The notes: a model not told the origin generated them from the letters alone. A stretch of DNA of 64,000 bases from Oleispira sp963851095 (GCA_963851095.1 CAWKOX010000014.1:17242-81241), one strand, 5' to 3'; shown: positions 19,323 to 28,676, counted from the first letter of the stretch. Made by a program: numbers and translations.

Positions 19323-20096
19323 ATGACCCAATCAACAGAAAACGCCTCGGCGGCAGAACAACCCTTGATGACTCACTTAATTGAGCTGCGTAATCGCCTG
19401 CTCAAAATAGTGCTCTCGGTTTTGCTCATATTCTTAGGGTTGTTTTATTTTGCTAACGACCTCTACTTAGTGTTAGTCGAACCGCTTTCATCAATCTTAC
19501 CCGCCGATGGCAGCATGGTCGCAACCGGAGTGGCATCACCCTTTTTGGTGCCTTTCAAACTGACCATCGTGCTCGCTATCTTTTTATCGGTGCCGTTTAT
19601 TCTGCATCAAATCTGGTCGTTCATCGCACCCGGTTTGTACCAGCATGAAAAGAAGTTTGCCATACCCCTGCTCATTTCAAGCATCCTACTGTTTTATGCG
19701 GGTATCGCTTTTGCGTACTACGTTGTTTTACCATTGGCCTTCTCGTTCTTTACTTCGGTAGGTCCACAAGGCGTCACCTTGATGCCCGACATTGATAACA
19801 TCCTGAACTTTATTTTAAAGATGTTCTTTGCTTTTGGTATCGCCTTTGAAATTCCAATCGCGACTTTTCTTATGGTACTAATGGGTTTTACAACCGTACA
19901 AAGTCTCAGTGCTAAACGTCCTTATGTTTTCTTGGGCTGTTTTGTTGTGGGAATGTTTGTTACCCCTCCGGATGTGATATCACAGACCATACTAGCCGTT
20001 CCTATGTGGTTATTATTTGAAGTCGGCATTCTGTTCGCCAGACTCATTAAAAAACCTATTGTACAAGAAGAGTTCGATGAAAATAGCATTGGCTAA
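19323..20096 (+). CDS. tatC: Sec-independent translocase subunit TatC
   Basis: 257 residues with six membrane helices. TatC is the twin-arginine signal receptor. The start PLMTHLIELRNRLLK contains the conserved region, and the periplasmic FIAPGLYQHEKKF and VTPPDVISQ motifs are present. It ends the tatABC operon and overlaps the next gene by 17 bases. Confidence 0.96.
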   Translation: MTQSTENASAAEQPLMTHLIELRNRLLKIVLSVLLIFLGLFYFANDLYLVLVEPLSSILPADGSMVATGVASPFLVPFKLTIVLAIFLSVPFILHQIWSFIAPGLYQHEKKFAIPLLISSILLFYAGIAFAYYVVLPLAFSFFTSVGPQGVTLMPDIDNILNFILKMFFAFGIAFEIPIATFLMVLMGFTTVQSLSAKRPYVFLGCFVVGMFVTPPDVISQTILAVPMWLLFEVGILFARLIKKPIVQEEFDENSIG

Positions 20097-20733
20097 ACGA
20101 CCTTTAAGATCGTTAGCCGTTGTATTGTGCTTACTGCCAAGTCTGTATTGCTATGCGGAAGCGGTTTCAGAAGAGGGCTTTTATTACGAAGACGCCTTCT
20201 CTGATCGAGAATACACCGATACCCGCCCATTCTTCAGTCTCGAAGCCCTTCTCGGCGGTTCTACTCTAGAAAAAATCCAATTTGAAAACGGCGATGTCGA
20301 TAGTATTCGAGCGGGATCAGGTGTCTACATAGCCTTGGGCATCGCGCACCTTATGTTTGAAAAGCGCATGGATGTAGGAATCAAAGCTGGCTACCTGTTT
20401 GATCTGGTCACCGCCAAAGCCGATACCGGTAGCCAAAGTGTTTTATCTTTCACGCGCAAACCAATCGATATATTTAGCCATTACTGGAATGGTCGCCATT
20501 GCTTTGGCGGCGGAGTAACCGCTCACTTAGATCCAGTATTCACCAGCCGTGAAACGGCCGATAATGCCAAATACCATAATGCCTTTGGTGCCTACGCCGA
20601 GTATCTTTTCCACTTTACCGGAACAGGCAGCGCACTGGGCATTAAATATCTCAACATCAATTACAAGAACAAAAAAACCGACAAAATCAGCGATGGCAGC
20701 GCTTGGGGAATCACCTTTAGCCAACTCTTTTAA
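20080..20733 (+). CDS. Secreted, probably outer-membrane barrel protein
   Basis: 217 residues from the internal ATG at 20080, inside the last codons of tatC. This start gives a clean signal peptide (MKIALAKRPLRSLAVVLC to YCYAEA); the longer ORF from 20017 would not. The mature part has alternating hydrophobic and polar residues with an aromatic C-terminal ITFSQLF, which suggests a small outer-membrane beta-barrel ending in Phe. Overlap with tatC suggests cotranscription. The family is not identified. Confidence 0.6.
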   Translation, partial: KIALAKRPLRSLAVVLCLLPSLYCYAEAVSEEGFYYEDAFSDREYTDTRPFFSLEALLGGSTLEKIQFENGDVDSIRAGSGVYIALGIAHLMFEKRMDVGIKAGYLFDLVTAKADTGSQSVLSFTRKPIDIFSHYWNGRHCFGGGVTAHLDPVFTSRETADNAKYHNAFGAYAEYLFHFTGTGSALGIKYLNINYKNKKTDKISDGSAWGITFSQLF

Positions 20734-20814
20734 CCCCCTTAGATTTAATTCAACACTGATTTAATCCAGCAGCAATGGTATATTAATCGCAAAATAGACG
20801 ACCGAATTGCCATT

Positions 20815-21735
20815 ATGCCAACTGATAACCTTATTTCAAAAATCAAAAATCGCGAGAGCGATATTGTTCTTTATGGCATCACGCCACCCAAAAAAGGCAC
20901 CAGCGAAGAAAAAGTAGCCGAAATTTCTGCGCGCCAAGTTGAGCGTCTGCAAAACCTGAGCGTCGATGGCTTAGTGCTTTATGATATTCAAGATGAAAAG
21001 TCGCGTACCGATGAAGAGCGCCCTTTTCCTTTTATGGAAACGTTAGACTGTTACGATTATAGTCAGCAGCATCTTACCAACCTCAAAATTCCTAAAATCA
21101 TTTACCGCGCAGTCGGCAAGTATTCCGAAACAGAGTTGTCTGATTTTTTGACTCAAGCCGAGTCCAGCGAAGTTTTATCGATCTTTGTTGGGGCGGCGTC
21201 AAAGTCTCAAGAAGTAACCGTTTCAATCAATGATGCTTATAAAATCAAAGCGCGCACTCAAAATGATGTATTGTTAGGCGGCGTAGTGATCCCAGAACGC
21301 CACCAAACCAAGGGAGACGAACACTTACGCGTATTCGAGAAGATTGCACAAGGCTGTAAGTTCTTTGTCTCTCAGGGCGTTTACGACGTGAATGCCTCTA
21401 AAAACTTCTTATCCGATTATTACTACTACGGTAAAGAGCACAACATTCCATTGGTTCCGATTTTGTTTACCCTTACCCCATGCGGGTCGGCCAAAACCTT
21501 ACAGTTTATGAAATGGCTGGGGATTAGTATTCCTAAGTGGTTAGAAAATGACTTAATACATTCGAACGATATCCTGCAACGTTCTGTCGATGTGTCTGAG
21601 CAAAGCTACCGCGAACTAAAAGCGTTTGCTGATGAAAAGGGCATACCAGTTGGCTGCAATATTGAAAGTGTTGCGATTCGCAAAGTAGAAGTCGATGCGT
21701 CGATTGAACTGCTAGAAAGAGTCAGTAAAGCGTAG
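20815..21735 (+). CDS. Methylenetetrahydrofolate reductase-like TIM-barrel protein
   Basis: 306 residues. The overall run resembles the MTHFR fold: IVLYGITPPK start, LSVDGLVLYDIQDEK, GGVVIPERH, FFVSQGVYDVNASKNF and PLVPILFTLTP. It differs from the standard metF sequence in length and several motifs, so a non-canonical reductase or lyase is possible. It is monocistronic between the barrel protein and a convergent solute-binding protein. Substrate and cofactor are not known. Confidence 0.65.
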   Translation: MPTDNLISKIKNRESDIVLYGITPPKKGTSEEKVAEISARQVERLQNLSVDGLVLYDIQDEKSRTDEERPFPFMETLDCYDYSQQHLTNLKIPKIIYRAVGKYSETELSDFLTQAESSEVLSIFVGAASKSQEVTVSINDAYKIKARTQNDVLLGGVVIPERHQTKGDEHLRVFEKIAQGCKFFVSQGVYDVNASKNFLSDYYYYGKEHNIPLVPILFTLTPCGSAKTLQFMKWLGISIPKWLENDLIHSNDILQRSVDVSEQSYRELKAFADEKGIPVGCNIESVAIRKVEVDASIELLERVSKA

Positions 21736-21845
21736 TCGCTTGCTGCAAATCCTGTCGCTTGTTACTCTCACTGAGCTTACTGAATTAAGCAGTGATCAAA
21801 CACGTGTTCAAGCGGCAGGTGAGCCTAAAAATAGTCTGATTGAAT

Positions 21846-22586
21846 TTATTCAGACGGCTGATAAACCAAGCCATTAGCCTCAAATACCTGTTTTTCAGCG
21901 TTTCGGATTAAAATATCCAACTCACCTGACGCTTTCATATCTACAAAAATGCGATTTATTTTGTCGACTAAATGCCTTTTCTCTTTAAAAACATAATGAT
22001 AAAGCGGAAAAGAAAACATCGGATATTCAGAAGAATCGATATCTTTTAGGCCATGCTTCTTAATGGCAAAATTTCCATCAGCTCTGTGAGTAATAGCAAC
22101 GTTATTACGCCCTTCATCCAAAGCCCTTAACATTTCTTCAGTACTATCATAGTCATAAACATTCGTCAGCCCTTTGGTAATCGAGTTGCTATGTTTAACG
22201 CCACGCACTTTCAACACCGAGTATTGATCTAAATCGTCTATCGAATTAACTTCTACACCACTGCCTTCTTTAAAAAACGCCATTGTCTCCAAAAAATAAT
22301 ACGATGTTGGCACACGCACCAATTCAGGATGCTCTATTCCATAAGACCAAATACGCATAATCTCGCCATCAACCCGACCGCTGGTCGCTTCCCTAATCGC
22401 ACGCTGGCCTGGCATCCGGGTCACCTTCATCTCAAGGCCCGCACGGCGATAAACATCAGTCAGTATAATTTCCCCAACCTCTTGCTCATAAAGATTAGAA
22501 ATCGCAGCAAAATGGTACTCTTCAGCCTTACAGGGCTGTATTAACAATACAATCAGCATTAAAACAGACGAAAGGAGTGCAACCAT
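21846..22586 (-). CDS. Periplasmic solute-binding protein-like (SBP_bac_3 type)
   Basis: 246 residues from ATG 22586 (an in-frame TTG at 22607 is less likely). A signal peptide (VALLSSVLMLIVLLIQPCKA) precedes a mature part that looks like the two-lobe fold of family 3 solute-binding proteins, with IREATSGRVDGEIMR and the AITHRADGN stretch. No ABC permease or ATPase is adjacent, so it may be a sensor or orphan binding protein. Confidence 0.65.
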   Translation of the reverse strand: MVALLSSVLMLIVLLIQPCKAEEYHFAAISNLYEQEVGEIILTDVYRRAGLEMKVTRMPGQRAIREATSGRVDGEIMRIWSYGIEHPELVRVPTSYYFLETMAFFKEGSGVEVNSIDDLDQYSVLKVRGVKHSNSITKGLTNVYDYDSTEEMLRALDEGRNNVAITHRADGNFAIKKHGLKDIDSSEYPMFSFPLYHYVFKEKRHLVDKINRIFVDMKASGELDILIRNAEKQVFEANGLVYQPSE

Positions 22587-22680
22587 AAGTGATTCTCTAA
22601 CGATCAATAGACCTTAAAAAGTATAGTAGAGATTGGCTATTTCATAGGGATTAACTCATAGTGGGCCTAAGTCATAGTGG

Positions 22681-22710
22681 GAATAGTGGGCAGGTTTTAG
22701 CCCACTATTC
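22681..22710. repeat. Perfect 11-bp inverted repeat
   Basis: GAATAGTGGGC (22681-22691) pairs with GCCCACTATTC (22700-22710) around an 8-base loop. It lies between two minus-strand genes, 58 bases past the stop of the lipoprotein gene. No T tract follows on either strand, so a terminator role is only possible. Confidence 0.4.
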
Positions 22711-22768
22711 AGCTTCTATTAAAAGTTTCCTACTCATTAATTAGAAGAGTCGCTCTCTAAATACTCGC

Positions 22769-23188
22769 TTAATCAAGGTATTTAATGGCTAAGCCTTGTA
22801 AGGTATCAGAACGATACTCTTGTGAAGTGTGAGAGCTATCCTCACCCGCTGCGATACTCAAAACCAGTAGTGTCGTATTACTCTCTTTACGTACTATACG
22901 TCCTTTACGAACATCTATAACGGCATCTGCCCCTACCGACTTTGCTTTTTGACGAAGTGCATTCATTAAATCATCCGTTTTAGAATGTCTTCCCCCTGTC
23001 ACTTCAATAAATGATATTTGCTCATACTTTTTATTGCCATTATACGATCCAAAAATTAGCTCAACATAATTTGTTTTTGGATAATATTGGCTGCTAACAG
23101 GAATACTCTCAGATCGCGTTGAGCCGCCGGAGGTGCAACCAGTAATAAACAGGGTCGTTACGAGTAAAATGAGTACTGTTTTCATCAT
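22769..23188 (-). CDS. Small lipoprotein, unknown function
   Basis: 139 residues with a lipoprotein signal ending LFITGC (Cys18). The mature part contains KAKSVGADAVIDVRKG, which is like the C-terminus of YbjQ/heavy-metal-type small beta proteins, so a lipidated surface-side protein is likely. No function is proposed. It lies just downstream of the transglutaminase-like gene, 40 bases away. Confidence 0.65.
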   Translation of the reverse strand: MMKTVLILLVTTLFITGCTSGGSTRSESIPVSSQYYPKTNYVELIFGSYNGNKKYEQISFIEVTGGRHSKTDDLMNALRQKAKSVGADAVIDVRKGRIVRKESNTTLLVLSIAAGEDSSHTSQEYRSDTLQGLAIKYLD

Positions 23189-23228
23189 TATTTAATTGTC
23201 CTTAATCGATTTATAATCACTTACTTTA

Positions 23229-23816
23229 TTACTTCCATAATGCTATATCTGGAAGATTATTGGCCACTTCTAAGAAATCCGAATACCGTTTTAATACGCC
23301 CACAACAACGGTCAATGGTTCAGACCAGATCTCTGGAAGATCAGCTTCATCTTCACGAAGAATAGGAAAAGCCAACTGCTCTACAGGCGGTATAAATTGC
23401 GCATCCACCCCCTCTTTATTACCACGAGGATCAATACGATACCAGCCATACTGTTTGAGATACACAGCATTAAGTCCATGCAGACAAAAAGGCGGCTGAT
23501 CATCTCTAATGGTCAATCGCTGATAACATAAACCCGCAGGAATTTTATTCGCACGAAGTAACGCCGCCAGCAAATGGCTCTGGGCATAACAATAGCCCGT
23601 GCCATGAAGCAAAACATCTGACGCCTTACAGGTCACAGGGTTCATTTGATAATCCCAGCTGTGCTTAATCTCATCACGTACAAATTCAAAGCATGCTTTT
23701 GCAACGGCCTCATCAGTGAGCAAGCCAGCGGCTAAACTCTGAGCCTTCTTCAAGACATCAGGCTGCTGCCAGTCGATATACTCTGTCGCCTCTAAGTACA
23801 ATTCCATGTCACTCAT
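23229..23816 (-). CDS. Transglutaminase-like domain protein
   Basis: 195 residues from ATG 23816 (GTG 23825 possible). The Cys-His-Asp core of the transglutaminase-like superfamily is visible: Cys in GTGYCYAQSHL, His in LHGLNAV, and Asp in WYRIDPRG. Such proteins are mostly peptidases or amidases. It lacks a signal peptide, so it is probably cytoplasmic. Gene order with the tautomerase (23851) and lipoprotein (22769) suggests a small operon. Confidence 0.75.
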   Translation of the reverse strand: MSDMELYLEATEYIDWQQPDVLKKAQSLAAGLLTDEAVAKACFEFVRDEIKHSWDYQMNPVTCKASDVLLHGTGYCYAQSHLLAALLRANKIPAGLCYQRLTIRDDQPPFCLHGLNAVYLKQYGWYRIDPRGNKEGVDAQFIPPVEQLAFPILREDEADLPEIWSEPLTVVVGVLKRYSDFLEVANNLPDIALWK

Positions 23817-23850
23817 TTTTATCACTCTAACCCTTAATCAATTACTGCCC

Positions 23851-24237
23851 TTAGACATTTACCTTATAGGTTAAGTCTCTCGCCTCACAGCCTGTCATCC
23901 CGCGAAAGCCCCAACAGTGAGCAGGCTGCTCTTTAATAATGATCTCTATATCCACAGGGGCAATATTCAAGCGACGTTCAATTTGACTAAATAGCGCTTT
24001 AATTAACGCTTTGATCGTCTCGACCTCACGGCCTTCCATCATATTGATCTCAATAACTGTGTACGCATCGCTGCGACCACCCGGATAATAAAAATCTTCT
24101 TTTTCCATCGGCATAAAACGATGCGCTCGCTTATCTTCTGGCATCCCTAAAACACTCATTAAACAGTCATGAATCACGTTCGACATATCAGCTTTAATCG
24201 GGTTTAGGTTCTCTTTAATTCCATAAATAACAATCAT
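23851..24237 (-). CDS. Tautomerase-family small protein
   Basis: 128 residues. The fold is suggested by the start MIVIYGIKENL in place of the usual N-terminal Pro segment, and by VIEINMMEGREVETIKALIKAL and IEIIIKEQPAHCWG. A good AAGGAG ribosome binding site precedes ATG 24237. Lack of Pro1 directly after Met means the standard tautomerase catalytic residue is absent here. Function open. Confidence 0.6.
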   Translation of the reverse strand: MIVIYGIKENLNPIKADMSNVIHDCLMSVLGMPEDKRAHRFMPMEKEDFYYPGGRSDAYTVIEINMMEGREVETIKALIKALFSQIERRLNIAPVDIEIIIKEQPAHCWGFRGMTGCEARDLTYKVNV

Positions 24238-24354
24238 TCTAACTCCTTGTAATACGCTTCTAATAAATGATTAACTCAGCTTTACATCCAGCCTTAAATA
24301 TCCCCCTTATTTCAGATAATCTCAAGGTTATATCCGATACACCAAGGAACCATC

Positions 24355-24416
24355 ATGAAAGCCGTAGGCTATTTAACACCCCAAGCGATTGGGAAATAGT
24401 ATTAGAAGGATTTTAA
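24355..24416 (+). pseudogene. Vestige of a zinc-type alcohol dehydrogenase, internally deleted
   Basis: The 62 bases read MKAVGYLTPQA at the 5' end, like the start MKAIGY of the dehydrogenase at 40102-41151. They then run directly into a 3' end, CGATTGGGAAATAGTATTAGAAGGATTTTAA, that matches that gene's SIGKIVLEGF* tail after one lost A. An AAGGAAC ribosome binding site (24343-24349) is kept. Nearly all of the gene has been deleted, leaving the two ends joined. It sits upstream of an unrelated gene (24515). Confidence 0.65.
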
Positions 24417-24514
24417 TTAATATTCTTGATATTGACCTCAATTAACCTCCTGACGGCAAATTCAATATGCCATAGTGAGTAGGTTAATTGAAAATAATAA
24501 GAAGGAATTGAATC

Positions 24515-25372
24515 ATGACGATATCCGCTCATAAACCAACTAGCACATCAACCAAAGCCGCCATTAAGCCCCGTCGCATGCAATTTGATACAAAGAACAT
24601 GCAAATGCATCAGTTCGCTATCGAAGACAATTCATTAATCAGCACCTTCTTTTACGCGCTCTCCGCGATGTTTCCTGAAGGCGAACGCTTTTTTATACAT
24701 TCGGTACGGCACTATCAAAAATCCATTTCCGACCCTGCTATGACTGCCGATATTAAAGGCTTTATAGGACAAGAAGCACATCACGGGCGCTGCCACGATG
24801 ACCTCAATGAGGCCATAGAAAAACTCGGCATTCCAATGAGCTTAGTGACGGAGAACATGGATAAGCGCATCAACATGCTAAAGACACGCCTTGGTCCAGA
24901 GCGCCAACTTGCCCTAACCGTTGCCATGGAACACTTCACCGCGAGTCTTGCTGAGTTTTTATTAGAAAATCCTGAAGTATTCGACCAAGCCCCCGAGGTT
25001 CTTCGTCAAATGCTGTTATGGCATGCCGTTGAAGAAATCGAACATAAATCCGTGGCCTTTGATATTTACCGACTAAAGGTGAACAAAGAATGGATGCGTC
25101 GCCGCGTTATGGTGATTGCCATGATAACCCTCTTCTCGCGCATCGCTTTTTTTCAAATGCGCATGCTATGGAAAACCAAGCACATGCCAAGCCTAAAAGA
25201 ATGGGCTGGCGCCACTCGTTTTTTCTGGGGCAAAAAAGGAATATTACGCGCGAATGTAAAAGGCGTGAGAAAGTTTTTTCAGCGTGACTTTCACCCTAAC
25301 GACATTGATCAGTCTGCATTAATTGATGGTTGGGAAAAACGATACCCAGAAATAGCAGCACAAGAAGCATAA
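24515..25372 (+). CDS. Predicted metal-dependent hydrolase (PF10118 family)
   Basis: 285 residues. His-rich motifs for a di-metal, helical ferritin-like fold are visible: GQEAHHGRCHDDL, ALTVAMEHFTAS and LLWHAVEEIEHKSVAFD. The family is annotated as putative metal-dependent hydrolase; its reaction is not established. One hydrophobic stretch (VIAMITLFSRIAF) lies after the metal motifs. An AAGGAATTG ribosome binding site precedes the ATG. It is followed by a strong hairpin. Confidence 0.8.
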   Translation: MTISAHKPTSTSTKAAIKPRRMQFDTKNMQMHQFAIEDNSLISTFFYALSAMFPEGERFFIHSVRHYQKSISDPAMTADIKGFIGQEAHHGRCHDDLNEAIEKLGIPMSLVTENMDKRINMLKTRLGPERQLALTVAMEHFTASLAEFLLENPEVFDQAPEVLRQMLLWHAVEEIEHKSVAFDIYRLKVNKEWMRRRVMVIAMITLFSRIAFFQMRMLWKTKHMPSLKEWAGATRFFWGKKGILRANVKGVRKFFQRDFHPNDIDQSALIDGWEKRYPEIAAQEA

Positions 25373-25380
25373 TAAAATAA

Positions 25381-25414
25381 TGAACTCACTTTCTAAGAAG
25401 GAGTGAGTTCATTT
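25381..25414. terminator. Hairpin terminator between convergent genes
   Basis: TGAACTCACT (25381-25390) pairs perfectly with AGTGAGTTCA (25402-25411), with a TTT run after. It sits between the plus-strand hydrolase gene (stop 25372) and the minus-strand mscS gene (stop 25431), so it may serve both. Confidence 0.6.
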
Positions 25415-25430
25415 AGGCACTTTAACAGAG

Positions 25431-26738
25431 CTAATCACCACGCTCATGCAATACACGCACTTCGCGCTGAGGGAAAGGAATCTCGAAACCGTGTTGCTGC
25501 AAGGCTTCTAAAATCATCAACATCAAATCACCACCGACGCGGTTTTTACCATCGTCAATGCCATCCATCCAAAACTCAACGAACATATTAATGCCCGAAT
25601 CACCAAAACTATCAATTTCACAATCGGGACGCTGTTCCAGAGGCACACTTTCGCCACTGAATACCTGCGGATGATCTGAAACGACCTCTTTAATAATCTC
25701 AACGAGCTTGCGAATATCAGAATGATACGCCACCGAAAAATCAACCCGGTAACGCTGGCTCTTATCTTTATGAGTCCAGTTAATAAACGTCCCCACAATG
25801 AATTTCTCATTGGGAACAACAATGTCTTTACCATCAAAGGTTTCAAGCGTCGTCGCGCGCATACTCAGCTCGCGAACCACACCCGAAGTACCATCTTCTA
25901 GCTCAATATAATCGCCAATCGAAACAGAGCGATCTAATAAAATGATAAAGCCTGAAATAAAGTTAGAAGCAATCGCCTGTAAACCCAGACCAATACCCAC
26001 ACCAATCGCACCACCAAACACCGCTAAGGCGGTTAAATTAATGCCCATAACCTGCAACAGTAATAACGCAATTAACGTAAAGGTGCTGACTTCAAATAAC
26101 TTAGCGGCCACTTCACGGGTGCGTAAATCAAGTTTCTCTTGCTTACGAATGATTTCGGTGCCAGTTTTATTAGTCGCGCGACCAATCCAAAATAATAGCG
26201 AGCCAAAGATCGCCACCCGTGCAATACCATAAGCGGAAATTTCAATATTACCGACCGTTAATGAAATCGACTCTAAAATCTCAATCAAGCCAACCAATAC
26301 ATCTAAAAGATGTAAGAAAATAATCGGCATGCCGACCCAGCGTAAAACGGCGGCCACAAATTGATTACCGACAAAGTCACGAATCAAAGAATGGAAAATA
26401 AACAGAATACCCGCAGTCATCGCAGTCTTAGCAATCCACAAATGGGCCGCCGCTTCGTTACTGACCTCAATGAATATCTTTAACGACAGTACCGCTAAAA
26501 CTGGCGCAATATAAGCGCCTAACTGACCAATAATTTTTCGCTGAAGAGTAAAATGCCCTTCAGACGCATTTTTATGGTTAAAAAAAGGAACGTACTTTCT
26601 AATTCTGTTAGAAACAATAATAGAAATGCCATAAATAACTAAAATAATACCAAGTTGGATATAGGCTTCTGGCTGAGAAAACTCAGCCTGAACACGGGTA
26701 CTAAATTTAACCAATAAATCGGTTACTTGATCTAACAT
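25431..26738 (-). CDS. Mechanosensitive channel MscS-type
   Basis: 435 residues with several N-terminal membrane helices. The MscS pore helix TM3 and beta domain are marked by GGAIGVGIGLGLQAIASNF, LLDRSVSIGDYIELEDG and VVRELSMRATTLETFDGKDIVVPNEKF. It releases osmolytes upon hypo-osmotic shock. The N-terminal extension makes it longer than E. coli MscS, closer to YbdG/YnaI types. It stands alone, convergent with the PF10118 gene. Confidence 0.9.
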   Translation of the reverse strand: MLDQVTDLLVKFSTRVQAEFSQPEAYIQLGIILVIYGISIIVSNRIRKYVPFFNHKNASEGHFTLQRKIIGQLGAYIAPVLAVLSLKIFIEVSNEAAAHLWIAKTAMTAGILFIFHSLIRDFVGNQFVAAVLRWVGMPIIFLHLLDVLVGLIEILESISLTVGNIEISAYGIARVAIFGSLLFWIGRATNKTGTEIIRKQEKLDLRTREVAAKLFEVSTFTLIALLLLQVMGINLTALAVFGGAIGVGIGLGLQAIASNFISGFIILLDRSVSIGDYIELEDGTSGVVRELSMRATTLETFDGKDIVVPNEKFIVGTFINWTHKDKSQRYRVDFSVAYHSDIRKLVEIIKEVVSDHPQVFSGESVPLEQRPDCEIDSFGDSGINMFVEFWMDGIDDGKNRVGGDLMLMILEALQQHGFEIPFPQREVRVLHERGD

Positions 26739-26845
26739 CGGAGTTTAAACCTTTAAGTTCGGGCAACTTTCAACAGATGAAAGGCTGAAGGGAAGATACT
26801 CATATTCCTAATATTAGTCCAACAAAGAAATACAGGTTTATTCGA

Positions 26846-27181
26846 TCATTTAGCAATCGAAAAATAGTCTTTAATCCAGCCGTACACCGTATCACTCGTC
26901 ACGTCCTTAGCGACCACATCAACATAATCATCACTCGGATCTTGATCTATAAACGTATTCTGGTAACGCATAATTCCGGGGTGACCATCATGTAAAATAA
27001 CCAGGATACGCTTATTCGTAACGAGGCAATCAATGGTTAATACGTCTGCGGGAATGCCCATTTTACGCATTCCTTGCATCACACCAATCACTGGATTGAT
27101 ATCGACAAAATCCTGCTGAATTTTCGCGTGTGCTTCGCTGGCAATGTCTGATAATGATAATAATGCAGGGTTGGCATTCAT
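26846..27181 (-). CDS. Uncharacterised 111-residue protein, coupled to YkgJ-like gene
   Basis: Not recognised. It has no signal peptide or membrane helix. The stretch NKRILVILHDGHPGIMRYQ is distinctive. Its ATG overlaps the stop of the upstream YkgJ-like gene by four bases, which indicates translational coupling. No function is proposed. Confidence 0.65.
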   Translation of the reverse strand: MNANPALLSLSDIASEAHAKIQQDFVDINPVIGVMQGMRKMGIPADVLTIDCLVTNKRILVILHDGHPGIMRYQNTFIDQDPSDDYVDVVAKDVTSDTVYGWIKDYFSIAK

Positions 27182-27735
27182 ATTTGACGGTCCGTAGCAA
27201 TAATTGCATCTGTCTTTTGTTTTTTTGAAAACTTAATAAGATCAATCATCTTATTCTGAATGGCCGCAAGGCTTCTAGACTCTACCACTTTCTGCAAGGG
27301 CTCATTCAACGCCATACCATGACTTAAAAATCCCTTACGCGTTGGAACCGACATCGACATGGAAATATCTTGCGCCACGCCCCCTGCAATTAACTCAATG
27401 GCGCGGGCACTGGTTAACACTTTTTTAGGGTCTCTGATTGGCTGAAAGATAATGCCATTTTCATCAGAACGTAGCAAAATGCCAGAGCGATCAGGACGCC
27501 AATCATCTCCTAACTGAGCCATAAAACGCCATGCACAATGCCAGTCGCGACATACCGAAGGCCGATCGTTATAAATAGTGCAGCCACCTTTTTCTACCAT
27601 GTGAGTACAGGCAACATCGGCTGCTTTTTCAAAGTTTTTATCTTTAATCAAAAGATTCACACAGCAGACCGTACACTCACCACACTCACGCCCCGGTACT
27701 AAATGGGATTCGTTATCTTCACTCAATGACTTCAC
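27178..27735 (-). CDS. YkgJ family cysteine-cluster protein
   Basis: 185 residues from GTG 27735. The Cys-rich arrangement CGECTVCC, then CTHM, CTIY and VCRDWHCAW is the YkgJ (PF03692) pattern, which probably binds an Fe-S or zinc cluster. Function of the family is not established. It overlaps the 111-residue gene downstream by four bases. Possible association with that gene is inferred from coupling only. Confidence 0.8.
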   Translation of the reverse strand: MKSLSEDNESHLVPGRECGECTVCCVNLLIKDKNFEKAADVACTHMVEKGGCTIYNDRPSVCRDWHCAWRFMAQLGDDWRPDRSGILLRSDENGIIFQPIRDPKKVLTSARAIELIAGGVAQDISMSMSVPTRKGFLSHGMALNEPLQKVVESRSLAAIQNKMIDLIKFSKKQKTDAIIATDRQI

Positions 27736-27770
27736 CTAACCATATTTAAAACTAACCGTATCATTTTTCT

Positions 27771-28676
27771 CTACGCCAGCGCGATCTCAAACATTACAAA
27801 GCGATAGCTCTGCTTTAACGCGGCGAGTGTTTGTTGCTTCAACTGTTCCAACTGCTCAAACCCAATATTATCAATATCCTGAGCACTGACATACGCAACA
27901 ACAAAATAGTTACTGCCCGTCTTAGAAATATAACTGCTCTTAATCAGATCGAAAGTAAGAGTATCACTCAAAATCGTTTCAATTTTCTGCTTCTCACTCT
28001 TGTCTTGCAAGGTGCCGCCTGCCATTTCAACAAACGAGTCCCGCGCTAAGGCAATTGGGTCTTTGACTAAAAAGAACACCAAAAAAATCACTAAAATGGC
28101 ATCTCCGGTATAATAAAGAAAGCCAAAGCGCCCATTGATATCTAAGAAACCTATCGAAAAAAGCACCAAGCCCGTCGAAAAAGACATAATCGCGTCTGTC
28201 TTCGAACCAATGTATTCGGCCCGCAAAATCATACTCGAGTTATTCACCTTCTTATTCTCGTGCTGGCAGTACCACGCCAAAGGCACACACATCAAAAGCA
28301 TCACAATCGTATAAATTAATACCGTACTGGTATTCAACACATCCACTGGCGCATCATTAAGGTAATGAGAAATTCTAGAAATACTCATAATCAACGCCAC
28401 CAGCAAAATGCCGATCACCATCAGCCCCTTACCAAACGAAAATAATGCCTCGTAAACATACTGACCAAAAGGGAAGGTCTCGGTTAACTTAGATTTAATC
28501 AACGAAATACGAATCGCAATGAGGGTGACAAAAAAAGCAATAAACGAATAGTTGCCATCCAAAAGAATAGCTTGGGAATTTGAATAGTGGTAAGCCAACC
28601 AACCACTAAGCGCCATCATCAAATTGATGATGGCGCTAGCGTAAAGCGCCTTTTTTTCTGCAACAGGTGCTGTCAT
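27771..28676 (-). CDS. Cation diffusion facilitator family transporter
   Basis: 301 residues with six membrane segments and a C-terminal cytoplasmic domain. Asp residues of the metal sites can be placed in LLDGNYSFIAFF (helix 2) and GSKTDAIMSFS (helix 5). The CDF family exports Zn, Mn, Co or Fe by proton antiport. The usual HxxxD arrangement is not evident, so the metal is unknown. It lies 27 bases after a membrane gene upstream on the same strand. Confidence 0.78.
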   Translation of the reverse strand: MTAPVAEKKALYASAIINLMMALSGWLAYHYSNSQAILLDGNYSFIAFFVTLIAIRISLIKSKLTETFPFGQYVYEALFSFGKGLMVIGILLVALIMSISRISHYLNDAPVDVLNTSTVLIYTIVMLLMCVPLAWYCQHENKKVNNSSMILRAEYIGSKTDAIMSFSTGLVLFSIGFLDINGRFGFLYYTGDAILVIFLVFFLVKDPIALARDSFVEMAGGTLQDKSEKQKIETILSDTLTFDLIKSSYISKTGSNYFVVAYVSAQDIDNIGFEQLEQLKQQTLAALKQSYRFVMFEIALA

